The notes beneath the pieces are model-generated. The model made no database searches and was not told the origin of the DNA. It saw only the letters and a program-made list of their open reading frames with translations. Positions 1 to 6,727 of a stretch of DNA of 8,193 bases are shown piece after piece. The stretch comes from Chthonomonas sp. UBA1950 (lineage in GTDB: Bacteria > Armatimonadota > Fimbriimonadia > Fimbriimonadales > Fimbriimonadaceae), in assembly GCA_002336105.1 (NCBI GenBank), contig DDEQ01000034.1, positions 210,618 through 218,810 on the forward strand, given 5' to 3'. A program made the translations under genes and the position numbers. Position 1 is the stretch's first letter. The number at the start of each line of letters is the position of its first letter.

Positions 1-720
1 GGAGGCCAAATGCGCGGGGCTGATGAGCTAACTCTCGTTCAATTGAGCCCACATTCATATGATTCGGCGACAGACGACCGGCATGCCGCCGACCTCATTC
101 AGGCCCACCTTCTCGAAACATTGTCCTCAATTGGTCGCGAGTGGATTGATATCTATTTCCTAAGGGTTCGCAAGAATATGGGAGAGGCCCAGATCTCCGG
201 CGCACTTGAAGCGATGGAAATGGCTCGACAAGAAGGCCATATTCGTCACCTGGGATTGCTCAGTGATGGACCGGCTCTAGCTACACTTGGCCTTTGGCAG
301 TTCCACGATGCCTTTGAAGCCATTATGGTGCCAAGAAATCCCGTCATTGCCGATCAATATCAGACTCTTTCGCCACTAGCCCAAGAACGACGAGTGGGGA
401 TCGTCTCCTGCAAACCCCTCAATTGGGGATACGGACTCCCAGTGACCGATCTAGCATCAGACGAAGAAAAGAAACCCTTTGCAACTGCCGTGATTGCAAG
501 TTTATGCAAAGAACATCCGGTATTAGTGAGTGTTCGAAGCCCGGAAGAAGTCGAAGTCGCCCTGAATGCGGCTAATGTTGAGCCGCCAGAAAGTCTAACA
601 GCTATCATTGAGCCATACCTTGCGACATACTCAGATGAAAACTTCTGGCAAGAGCTATTGTCGAGTTCTGTACAGCATAAACGAGAAGCAGCCGACCGTT
701 GGGCTGCAGCCCAACGCTAA
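1..720 (+). CDS. Aldo/keto reductase-like protein, 5'-truncated by window edge
   Basis: The frame is open from base 1, so the gene very likely starts left of the window. GGAGG at 1-5 does sit 4 bases before an ATG at 10, but a protein starting there would begin in the middle of the barrel. The visible part resembles the second half or more of an aldo/keto reductase TIM barrel. Counting from the ATG at 10, it shows helix LIQAHLLETLSSIG (29-42), strand WIDIYFL (45-51), helix ALEAMEMARQEGHIRHLGL (65-83), PLAQERRVGIVSCKPL (122-137) and the C-terminal NADP-binding-like SVRSPEEVEVAL (174-185). Family members normally reduce aldehydes or ketones with NAD(P)H in the cytosol. Here the strand that usually ends in the catalytic Lys reads ELTLVQLS, and the usual LH(W/x)P histidine is Arg (R52), so activity is doubtful. 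The Asp and Tyr of the tetrad would lie outside the window. The next gene starts 15 bases downstream. Confidence 0.8.
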   Translation, partial: GGQMRGADELTLVQLSPHSYDSATDDRHAADLIQAHLLETLSSIGREWIDIYFLRVRKNMGEAQISGALEAMEMARQEGHIRHLGLLSDGPALATLGLWQFHDAFEAIMVPRNPVIADQYQTLSPLAQERRVGIVSCKPLNWGYGLPVTDLASDEEKKPFATAVIASLCKEHPVLVSVRSPEEVEVALNAANVEPPESLTAIIEPYLATYSDENFWQELLSSSVQHKREAADRWAAAQR

Positions 721-735
721 CGCCCTTATCTACTT

Positions 736-1002
736 ATGACGCAAGAACAGCTTCAAACATATCTCTTATGGGTCAGCGTCTTCTCGTTTGCCTTGGCTGC
801 AATGAATGTTTTCCTTGCCATTAAGAAAAACGTCGTTCGCAGATATGCGATGGCCGCATCGAACTTCGCGATGGCATGCGCCGTACTCTCCTATCGACAA
901 TTAGGACCAAGTTGGGTGACTTATGCGCTCGCGGGTCTGACGATAGCTTGCTTGATCGTCGAGTTTGTCCTTCGGGCTATCAATTCCGGAGTTCGCCGTT
1001 GA
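736..1002 (+). CDS. Small three-helix membrane protein, unknown function
   Basis: I do not recognise this 88-residue protein. It has three hydrophobic stretches that look like membrane helices, at about residues 8-29, 36-53 and 60-82, separated by short basic or polar loops (KKNVVRR and YRQLGPSW). It ends in the basic tail NSGVRR. There is no cleavable signal peptide or known motif. The ATG lies 15 bases after the reductase-like gene and has no clear ribosome binding site, so it may be translated by coupling. Its TGA stop overlaps the TTG start of the amine oxidase gene (TTGA at 999-1002). This tight packing supports a real gene in a three-gene operon. It could be a membrane anchor or partner for the flanking enzymes, but this is only inference from position. 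Confidence 0.7.
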   Translation: MTQEQLQTYLLWVSVFSFALAAMNVFLAIKKNVVRRYAMAASNFAMACAVLSYRQLGPSWVTYALAGLTIACLIVEFVLRAINSGVRR

Positions 1003-2294
1003 AAATCGCGGTTGTTGGCGCAGGAATATCTGGCCTGCGTACCGCGATGCTTCTCGAAGAAGCCGGTTACGAGGTCACCATTTTTGAAGCAAGGAACCGT
1101 CTTGGCGGAAGGTTATTCAGTATAGCTAAGAGTGATGGTGTCCTCTATGAAGCGGGTGGGGAATGGATTGATGCCGACCACCATCGCGTTCTCGACCTCA
1201 TTCGATATCTGGGTAGCGAACCCAATCCCCTTGGTCAGTGGCCCCGAAAATTGATTTTTCGTGGCAGAGAAGCTAGCGAAGACGTCGTTTGGACAGAAGC
1301 GCTTGAGGATGATCTCCGCATCGAGGCTATTGCCCGCGAAATGGCTCGAGACTTGCACTCGCCCATCTCCTCAAATCATCAAGCTAATGACTTTGACCAA
1401 CTCTCTGTAGCTGAGTTTTTTGAACAAAACACGGTTAGTGAAACCGGGAAATGGTGGCTAAACGCAAAAGCTCGACTTCAGATTGGGGATGACTTGAACG
1501 ATGCGAGTCTGCTTGGGTGGCTACTCGGTGTCAAGCAACGAGCCGACCGAGACGGTGACGAATCAGGCGCATACCGAATTCCGGGTGGAGCTTCAGACCT
1601 CTGCGAAAAGATGGCCTCAAAGTTGCAGGGAGATCGCGAAATGGGTTGTGTTCTCAAACGAATTCGTCAGCACAACAATCAGACAGAGTTGGTCTTTAAC
1701 CATGGGACTTTCACGTTTGATAAGGTTGTGCTCACGGTACCCCCGCCCGCGTTGGAGCGTATCGTTTTTGAACCGGCATTGTCTGTGAACAAACGTTGCG
1801 CGGTTGAAGCCTGCCGCATGGGACGAGCCGTCAAGATCGTTTGGCAGTTCGAAAAAGCCTGGTGGCGAGATTACGGTTGGGGTGGCGGAATGCTTTGTGA
1901 CGGCCCCATTCAATCCACATGGGATTCGGGACTCGGTGAAGCTCCTCTTCTTACCGCGTATGTCTGCGGAAAAGAAGCTTCCGAATGGGTAGGACTTGGC
2001 GATCCGATTCGAGCGGGGCTTTACGAGCTATCCGTCTTGTTCCCAGAGGCTCAACTAAATTACGTTCGCGGCTGGTTTCATGAGTGGGTATTCGATCCAT
2101 TTGCTCGCGGCGGAATCTCTCGCCTTGCTCCGGGTTACGTGACCGAGCATATGCAATTCATTGGCCCGAACGAGTCGGGAATTCATTTTGCCGGAGAGCA
2201 TACGTCGAGTTGGGTCGGCACAATAGAAGGCGCACTTGAAAGTGCGGAACGGGTCTGTGCGGAGATATTCGAAAAAGACCAAAGGTCCCTTTAG
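999..2294 (+). CDS. FAD-dependent amine oxidase family protein
   Basis: This is a flavin-containing amine oxidase/NAD(P)-binding Rossmann-like protein of 431 residues, the family's usual size. The N-terminal dinucleotide-binding signature is complete: GAGISG at residues 7-12, acidic E30 at the end of the second strand (IFEAR) and the GGR motif at 36-38, followed by YEAGGEWID. The middle contains the substrate-domain pattern VKIVWQFEKAWWRDYGWGGG. The C-terminal FAD-contacting motif FAGEHTSSWVGTIEGALES starts at about residue 397. Such enzymes oxidise a primary or secondary amine, or a related substrate, using FAD and oxygen; some members are desaturases or isomerases, so the substrate is open. 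No signal peptide is seen, suggesting a cytosolic protein. I chose the TTG at 999 because GGAG at 988-991 lies 7 bases upstream and the Rossmann strand (KIAVVGAG) begins immediately. An in-frame ATG at 876 would add 41 residues that only mirror the overlapping membrane gene. Confidence 0.88.
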   Translation: MKIAVVGAGISGLRTAMLLEEAGYEVTIFEARNRLGGRLFSIAKSDGVLYEAGGEWIDADHHRVLDLIRYLGSEPNPLGQWPRKLIFRGREASEDVVWTEALEDDLRIEAIAREMARDLHSPISSNHQANDFDQLSVAEFFEQNTVSETGKWWLNAKARLQIGDDLNDASLLGWLLGVKQRADRDGDESGAYRIPGGASDLCEKMASKLQGDREMGCVLKRIRQHNNQTELVFNHGTFTFDKVVLTVPPPALERIVFEPALSVNKRCAVEACRMGRAVKIVWQFEKAWWRDYGWGGGMLCDGPIQSTWDSGLGEAPLLTAYVCGKEASEWVGLGDPIRAGLYELSVLFPEAQLNYVRGWFHEWVFDPFARGGISRLAPGYVTEHMQFIGPNESGIHFAGEHTSSWVGTIEGALESAERVCAEIFEKDQRSL

Positions 2295-2388
2295 TGACCC
2301 ATATTGGCTGATTTCAGGAACAGTTTGCTCCATCAAAACGTTGGACCTACTAGCGAAACAGTGAAATAGCGAGTTTCGAAGTGTCCAA

Positions 2389-2937
2389 ATGAAAAAGCCA
2401 AATCAGCTCCACCGAAAGCGAAATGAATACGCAGAACTTGCGCGCGAAAGTCTCAGAGCGCTTGCTGTCATAGCCGAAGCAATTGGACGCGACGAGAATA
2501 GCGAACTTTACAATCCTAAACAAGAAGCCGTTTTTGCGGTTTCAGAGTTGTGGCATCGCTTGGTTTGGAGCGATCGTCAGCTCAATGCCCATGAGTGTCA
2601 CGTCCTTGACGTGTTGATCGAGGAATCTAAACTTCTCGGACTAGAAAAACCTGACATTAGCCTGATCGACACGACCTATGGGGGTTCAACTCCGCAACTG
2701 ATGGTTCGAGCCCTAGAGTTCGACGCCACCCATGGAACTCGTTTCGCCTCATCAGTGGTCAATCATTTGGAGTCTTGTGGGTATGCCATCTTGGCTTCAG
2801 ATCGAAATATAAGCACTCCTGAGCTTTTAAGTCTCCAGGAGTATCTGCGAGAACTCCGCTTAGCGCGAGGATCCTTTACAAAAAGCACCCCTAAGCTAGA
2901 GACCCGTGCACAGAAAGTAGATATTATGCTTCGTTAA
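2389..2937 (+). CDS. Uncharacterised two-repeat, possibly TerB-like protein
   Basis: I do not recognise this 182-residue protein with certainty. It is soluble and mostly helical by composition, with no signal peptide or membrane helix. It contains two similar segments 76 residues apart, LVWSDRQLNAHECHVLDVLI (58-77) and ILASDRNISTPELLSLQEYL (134-153). They share S-D-R-x-(L/I)-x-x-x-E followed by leucines. An Asp then a hydrophobic residue then Glu at the start of a helix is typical of the TerB/DjlA helical fold, which binds metal in tellurite-resistance and phage-defence proteins, so a tandem TerB-like fold is a guess. The N-terminus is strongly basic (MKKPNQLHRKRNEY). The ATG is the only start after an in-frame TGA upstream, with only a weak GAAGTG-type binding site. 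It stands 94 bases after the amine oxidase gene and 127 before the CoA-transferase gene. Confidence 0.65.
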   Translation: MKKPNQLHRKRNEYAELARESLRALAVIAEAIGRDENSELYNPKQEAVFAVSELWHRLVWSDRQLNAHECHVLDVLIEESKLLGLEKPDISLIDTTYGGSTPQLMVRALEFDATHGTRFASSVVNHLESCGYAILASDRNISTPELLSLQEYLRELRLARGSFTKSTPKLETRAQKVDIMLR

Positions 2938-2942
2938 TGACT

Positions 2943-2970
2943 CTTAACATAAGGCATTAGAACGGATACT
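2943..2970 (+). promoter_or_regulatory. Weak candidate promoter for the CoA hydrolase/transferase gene
   Basis: CTTAAC at 2943-2948 and GATACT at 2965-2970 could be -35 and -10 boxes with a 16-base spacer. Transcription would start near 2977 and give a leader of about 90 bases that contains the inverted repeat at 2995-3028. Both boxes are imperfect, and the match is of a quality expected by chance in such a region. Confidence 0.2.
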
Positions 2971-2994
2971 CACCTTCGGGATTCATGTCAATCT

Positions 2995-3028
2995 TGTGGT
3001 CAATTTCGCTGACAATTTAGCGACCACA
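2995..3028 (+). promoter_or_regulatory. Inverted repeat in the leader of the CoA hydrolase/transferase gene
   Basis: TGTGGTC (2995-3001) and GACCACA (3022-3028) are perfect 7-base inverted repeats separated by 20 bases. The inner GCT (3008-3010) and AGC (3019-3021) can add three more pairs across a bulge. The interior also holds an imperfect direct repeat, CAATTTCGC (3001-3009) and CAATTTAGC (3013-3021). No T-run follows, so it is not a terminator. It lies 37 bases before the chosen ATG and could be a repressor site or a leader hairpin; its function is inferred from structure and position only. Confidence 0.3.
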
Positions 3029-3064
3029 GAAAGATTCGAGTCCGGGTATTCACAATCTAGGTGT

Positions 3065-4336
3065 ATGGCGCAATATGTGAGTCCCGAAGAAGCGGTCTCT
3101 GTCATTAAGTCAGGGGACCGCGTTTATGTTCATGGAATGGCGGCGGCACCGCAATTGCTCACTCACGCAATGGTCGCGCGAGCTGGCGAGCTGAAAAACG
3201 TCGAAGTAATGCACCTTCACACCGAAGGCCCCGCACCTTATGCTGAACCAGAAGTAAAAGACAGTTTCTTCACGAACAACTTGTTCGTTGGTGCGAACGT
3301 TCGAAAAGCCGTTGACGAAGGTCGAGCCGACTATATTCCAATGTTCTTGAGCGAGATTCCTAACGCTTTTAAGCGCGGGATTCTTCCCCTCGATGTCGCA
3401 ATGGTGAGCGTTACCCCTCCAGATGCTCATGGATATTGCTCGCTTGGTGTTTCAGTAGATGCATCGCTTTCTGCAGTTCAGCACGCAAAGGTTGTCATCG
3501 CCCAAGTCAATGAGAATATGCCGCGAATTCACGGCGACGGGTTCATTCACGTTTCCAGATTCACCCACATGTGCGAGGGACACCTCCCGCTTCCGGAGCA
3601 CGCGCCCGGTCAGCCAGATGCAATCGAGGCCAAGATTGGCCAGCTCGTCGCAAGCATCATTGATGACGGTGCTACCCTTCAGATGGGTATCGGCGCGATT
3701 CCAAATGCTGTTTTGGCATCACTTTCTGATCATAAAGAGCTAGGAATTCACACCGAAATGTTCTCGGATGGCGTGGTCGACCTGTTCAACAAAGGCGTCA
3801 TTACAAACGAACACAAGACTAAGCACGCAGGCAAGATCGTTTCTGGATTCGTTAGCGGTTCAAAGAAACTGTACAACTTCGTCAACGACAACCCGCGCGT
3901 TTATCTTCTCAGCATCGGATACGTCAACGACACCCATGTCATTCGACAGCTTCCGAAGATGACAGCGATAAACAGCGCAGTCGAAATCGACCTGACTGGT
4001 CAGGTCTGCGCGGACTCGATCGGAACCCGATTCTACTCAGGCGTTGGTGGTCAGATGGACTTCGTTCGAGGTGCGTCACTTTCACCTGGCGGAAAACCAA
4101 TCTTCGCCCTTCCTTCACGAACTGCGAAAGGCGTTAGCCGCATCACCCCAGTTCTCAAGGTTGGTGCAGGTGTTGTTACAACTCGAGCTCACGTTCACTA
4201 CGTTGTCACTGAGTACGGCGTGGCAGACCTCTACGGCAAGAACCTTCGACAGCGCGCAACTGCTCTCATCAACATCGCCCATCCAGACGATCGAGAAGAG
4301 CTGGAGCGAGCAGCATTCGAGCGATTCAAACGATAA
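3065..4336 (+). CDS. Acetyl-CoA hydrolase/transferase family protein
   Basis: This 423-residue protein belongs to the acetyl-CoA hydrolase/4-hydroxybutyrate CoA-transferase family (Ach1, Cat1/Cat2, AbfT), whose members are usually about 430 residues. They move CoA between acyl-CoA and a carboxylic acid, or hydrolyse acyl-CoA, through a glutamyl-CoA thioester. The catalytic region is present: MGIGAIPNAVLASL followed by HTEMFSDG, with E231 matching the family's catalytic glutamate. The C-terminal half has GGQMDFVRGASLSPGGKPI, the substrate-side segment SRITPVLKVGAGVVTTRAHV and VHYVVTEYGVADLYGKNLRQ. The end, INIAHPDDREELE, is also typical. No targeting signal is seen, so it should be cytosolic. 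Possible roles are acetate, succinate or hydroxybutyrate metabolism; the acceptor cannot be read from sequence. I chose the ATG at 3065 because family similarity begins at AQYVSPEEAV. A GTG at 2996 would add 23 residues without family character. The gene ends 22 bases before a strong terminator hairpin. Confidence 0.9.
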   Translation: MAQYVSPEEAVSVIKSGDRVYVHGMAAAPQLLTHAMVARAGELKNVEVMHLHTEGPAPYAEPEVKDSFFTNNLFVGANVRKAVDEGRADYIPMFLSEIPNAFKRGILPLDVAMVSVTPPDAHGYCSLGVSVDASLSAVQHAKVVIAQVNENMPRIHGDGFIHVSRFTHMCEGHLPLPEHAPGQPDAIEAKIGQLVASIIDDGATLQMGIGAIPNAVLASLSDHKELGIHTEMFSDGVVDLFNKGVITNEHKTKHAGKIVSGFVSGSKKLYNFVNDNPRVYLLSIGYVNDTHVIRQLPKMTAINSAVEIDLTGQVCADSIGTRFYSGVGGQMDFVRGASLSPGGKPIFALPSRTAKGVSRITPVLKVGAGVVTTRAHVHYVVTEYGVADLYGKNLRQRATALINIAHPDDREELERAAFERFKR

Positions 4337-4358
4337 GCGTCAACGGGGACACACATGC

Positions 4359-4399
4359 AAAGAGCCCAGCCCTCATCGAACGGGCTGGGCTCTTTTGTT
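4359..4399 (+). terminator. Strong Rho-independent terminator between convergent genes
   Basis: AAAGAGCCCAGCCC (4359-4372) and GGGCTGGGCTCTTT (4382-4395) form a perfect 14-bp stem with a 9-base loop, and the + strand continues TTTTGTT. It lies 22 bases after the CoA hydrolase/transferase stop. On the - strand the same hairpin begins 9 bases after the araB stop but is followed by only three T residues and then GCATGTG. It may act in both directions, more strongly on +. Confidence 0.9.
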
Positions 4400-4404
4400 C
4401 GTAG

Positions 4405-6042
4405 CTACTGTCTACTTGTGTTGCGTATCGCGATGAGCTTCTTCATCACATGGTTCAGTTTGCCTTCGTAGTAAATTGTCCCAAAAGCGTCGTGTAACTC
4501 TTCGTAGAGAGCGAAGAGTTCTTTATAGACTGCAACGTTTTGAGGAATCGGCGTATAAACATGATCCTTTACGCCTGCCATTGCCGCCTGCGCGGATTCG
4601 GGCGAGTCATAACCTCCGCCCACAACTGCGGCGAAAATAGCTGAGCCAAGTGCGCAAGTTTGTGATGACCGAGCAACTTTCATAGGCTTGTTCATCACGT
4701 CAGCATAGATCTGCATTACGAGCGCACTCTTCTCGGCGATGCCTCCACAGTTCACTACCTCATTGACAGCGACCCCATACTCCTCGATACGTTTAACGAT
4801 CTTGTAAGCACCATAAGCTGTCGCTTCGATTAATGCGCGATACACTTCCGCGGGGGTTGTGTGAAGCGTCTGCCCGACAAGCAATCCGGTCAGTAATGGA
4901 TCAACCAAAATCGTGCGGTTACCATTGTTCCAGTCGAGTGCCAACAATCCCGATGCCCCCACAGGCATCTTCAACGCTTCTTCCGTTAATTGCTCGTGCG
5001 ATTTGCCGCAGAAGCCAACGAACCAGTTGAAAATATCCCCGACGGCACTTTGCCCGGCTTCAATTCCGTAGCAACTTGGAAGTACGGACCCTTTCACAAT
5101 CCCGCAGACTCCAGGGATGTCGGCCAGCGGCTCTTCAAGCGGGTGAACCATACAATCGCACGTGCTCGTTCCAACGATCTTGACCAACGTGCCTGGTTTA
5201 GCACAGCTTGCAACTGCGCCGAAATGGGCATCAAACGCTCCCACGGCGACAGGTAAGCCTTCCGTGAGCCCCGTCTTAGCCGCAACTTCGGCAGTCAAAT
5301 ATCCGGCAAGATGATCACTCGGTACAGCGGCGTCATATAGTCGGTCACGAAGATCAGCCAATCGTGGATCAAGAGCGCTCAGAAACTCCTTTGAAGGAAG
5401 TCCGCCCCATTCAGCCGCGTACATGGCCTTGTGCCCGGCCGCACAGATCGAGCGAACGGGTTTTGCTTGGTTCCCGGTGAGGAAAGCTGGAACCCAGTCT
5501 GCAAATTCTGTCCAGGACTTTGCCGCATCAAAAACGTCAGGCGCAACGCGGGCACATTTGAGAATCTTGGACCAGAACCATTCGCTTGAGTACGTCCCGC
5601 CACACTTCGCGAGGTATGGCATGCCCATTTCGCTCGCCTTCGCAGTGATCTCGGCTGCCTCGGCGAAGCTGGTGTGATCTTTCCAAAGCCAACAATAGGC
5701 GGCAAGTTTGTCCTTGTACTCTGGGTTCAAGGCAAGAGGAACCCCTTCCCCGTCCACTGGGATGGGAGACGATCCGGTTGTGTCAACACCAATTCCGATT
5801 ACATCCGCAGGTGCGATTCCGGACTTCCCTAGAACATCCTTAACTGTCGCATAAAACCCTTCGATATAATCGGCGGGATTCTGTCTAGCCAAATTGGGGT
5901 CGCGTTCATCGTACAGCACCCCGGCATCGCCGGATGGATATCCGAAGACGCTGGTCGCGATTTCTGCTCCATTGGAAATATCGACGAGGAGGGCACGAAC
6001 GCTATTCGTCCCGTAATCCAAACCTACGGTGTACTTTGCCAC
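4405..6042 (-). CDS. araB: L-ribulokinase
   Basis: This 545-residue FGGY-family carbohydrate kinase matches ribulokinase in length and motifs. It phosphorylates L-ribulose with ATP to L-ribulose 5-phosphate, the second step of L-arabinose catabolism, in the cytosol. The N-terminal phosphate-binding motif is GLDYGTNSVRALLVD (7-21). GIGVDTTGSSPIPVD is the second FGGY loop. The catalytic aspartate is D271 in GAFDAHFGAV, followed by KIVGTSTCD. The C-terminal ATP-binding lobe has NCGGIAEKS (near residue 430) and ALGSAIFAAVVGG. The Y-x-W-L-W-K-D-H segment (YCWLWKDH) and GGTYSSEWFWSK are typical of AraB rather than of xylulokinase or glycerol kinase. The start is GTG at 6042 (VAKYTVGLDYG in literal code); no good ribosome binding site is visible. 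The gene lies 36 bases after the PilZ gene, so it may share the smpB transcript. No isomerase, epimerase, transporter or regulator of the pathway is in the window. Confidence 0.93.
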   Translation of the reverse strand: MAKYTVGLDYGTNSVRALLVDISNGAEIATSVFGYPSGDAGVLYDERDPNLARQNPADYIEGFYATVKDVLGKSGIAPADVIGIGVDTTGSSPIPVDGEGVPLALNPEYKDKLAAYCWLWKDHTSFAEAAEITAKASEMGMPYLAKCGGTYSSEWFWSKILKCARVAPDVFDAAKSWTEFADWVPAFLTGNQAKPVRSICAAGHKAMYAAEWGGLPSKEFLSALDPRLADLRDRLYDAAVPSDHLAGYLTAEVAAKTGLTEGLPVAVGAFDAHFGAVASCAKPGTLVKIVGTSTCDCMVHPLEEPLADIPGVCGIVKGSVLPSCYGIEAGQSAVGDIFNWFVGFCGKSHEQLTEEALKMPVGASGLLALDWNNGNRTILVDPLLTGLLVGQTLHTTPAEVYRALIEATAYGAYKIVKRIEEYGVAVNEVVNCGGIAEKSALVMQIYADVMNKPMKVARSSQTCALGSAIFAAVVGGGYDSPESAQAAMAGVKDHVYTPIPQNVAVYKELFALYEELHDAFGTIYYEGKLNHVMKKLIAIRNTSRQ

Positions 6043-6078
6043 AGTAAGACAAGATTACACCGCCACATTCCAATTTGG

Positions 6079-6687
6079 CTATGAGGCACGCAATAGCATG
6101 TCATGAAGCGCACGTTTTGAGGGGCCAACATAGTCTAGGAATGCTAATCCGAATCCCTGCCTCTCATTGTCGTAGTGTGCCACAACGCCTAACATGCGTA
6201 CATATTCGCCTGGCGCGACGCATGCTTGGAATTCCACCAACGTACCAGATTCCAACGCGGCTTCAGTAGAGACCCATGTGCCCCCTAGGCTGAGATCTTC
6301 GGTCGTTCCCGGAATGACATTGATGATCACCTCGCCGCGAACTTCCTGGACGGCCCGCATCATGCAGGGAACGCTGACATTGAACCTTGGAAACTTACGT
6401 CGTTCAAGATCATGCCACGTCACGTCTCTCACTTCAATAGTGGAGATACCGTCTTGTACAACCAGAGACATGGCTGAGCCTTCGCCCTTCATCAATTGAT
6501 CGCCTTCATGCCAGAGAAGGAGTATTGAGCGAGGAAAAGTCAACTCACCCAACGACTGTTCATCGGTCTCTAGATAAAGCGGTGCTTCAGACACGACACG
6601 GGCGAAAATAGCCTTTGGGCGACCGTTGACGAATAATATTCCCGTCAATGTGCTCCCCACACATACCTTGATGTTCTGCTGCTCCAT
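6079..6687 (-). CDS. PilZ domain protein, YcgR-like (c-di-GMP receptor)
   Basis: This 202-residue protein has two parts. Residues 1-93 look like the beta-rich N-terminal domain found before PilZ in YcgR-type proteins. Residues 94-202 are a PilZ domain with both c-di-GMP-binding motifs: RRKFPR (R96, R97 and R101) and DLSLGG (131-136), the standard D/N-x-S-x-x-G. PilZ proteins bind cyclic di-GMP and alter motility, pili, exopolysaccharide or secretion, usually by touching a partner protein; the partner here is unknown. There is no signal peptide or membrane helix. I chose the ATG at 6687 because GGAG at 6694-6691 lies 3 bases upstream, if rather close, and it keeps the gene clear of smpB. The open frame extends 59 codons further, but that part only shadows smpB. 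It lies 40 bases after smpB and 36 before araB with no terminator seen, suggesting one transcript. Confidence 0.85.
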   Translation of the reverse strand: MEQQNIKVCVGSTLTGILFVNGRPKAIFARVVSEAPLYLETDEQSLGELTFPRSILLLWHEGDQLMKGEGSAMSLVVQDGISTIEVRDVTWHDLERRKFPRFNVSVPCMMRAVQEVRGEVIINVIPGTTEDLSLGGTWVSTEAALESGTLVEFQACVAPGEYVRMLGVVAHYDNERQGFGLAFLDYVGPSKRALHDMLLRAS

Positions 6688-6727
6688 GATCTCCACATTG
6701 GGATTGTCGGAGAGTCGATTTGAAAAC

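Noticed and set aside
876..998. ATG at 876 as the start of the amine oxidase, adding 41 residues
   Set aside because: The extension overlaps the membrane-protein gene in another frame and has no family character. TTG at 999 has GGAG 7 bases upstream and begins exactly at the Rossmann strand.
2275..2295. GACC-AAA-GGTC inverted repeat at the end of the amine oxidase gene
   Set aside because: The stem is only 4 bp with no T-run, and it overlaps coding sequence, so it is not a convincing terminator.
2996..3064. GTG at 2996 as the start of the CoA hydrolase/transferase, adding 23 residues
   Set aside because: The added residues do not resemble the family, whose conserved N-terminus matches from the ATG at 3065. 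The ribosome binding site evidence is poor for both, so some doubt remains.
4044..4436. 130-codon + strand frame overlapping the CoA hydrolase/transferase end
   Set aside because: It is an out-of-frame shadow of a confident gene, runs through the terminator, and its Ser/Leu-rich translation resembles no protein family.
5379..5705. Long frames on both strands inside araB
   Set aside because: They are alternate-frame shadows of the kinase gene, which has all its family motifs intact; their translations are rich in Arg, Pro and Ser without any domain pattern.
6070..6078. CCAATTTGG near-palindrome between the PilZ gene and araB
   Set aside because: It is only 9 bases long with no partner site or spaced promoter boxes, and a match of this length is expected by chance.
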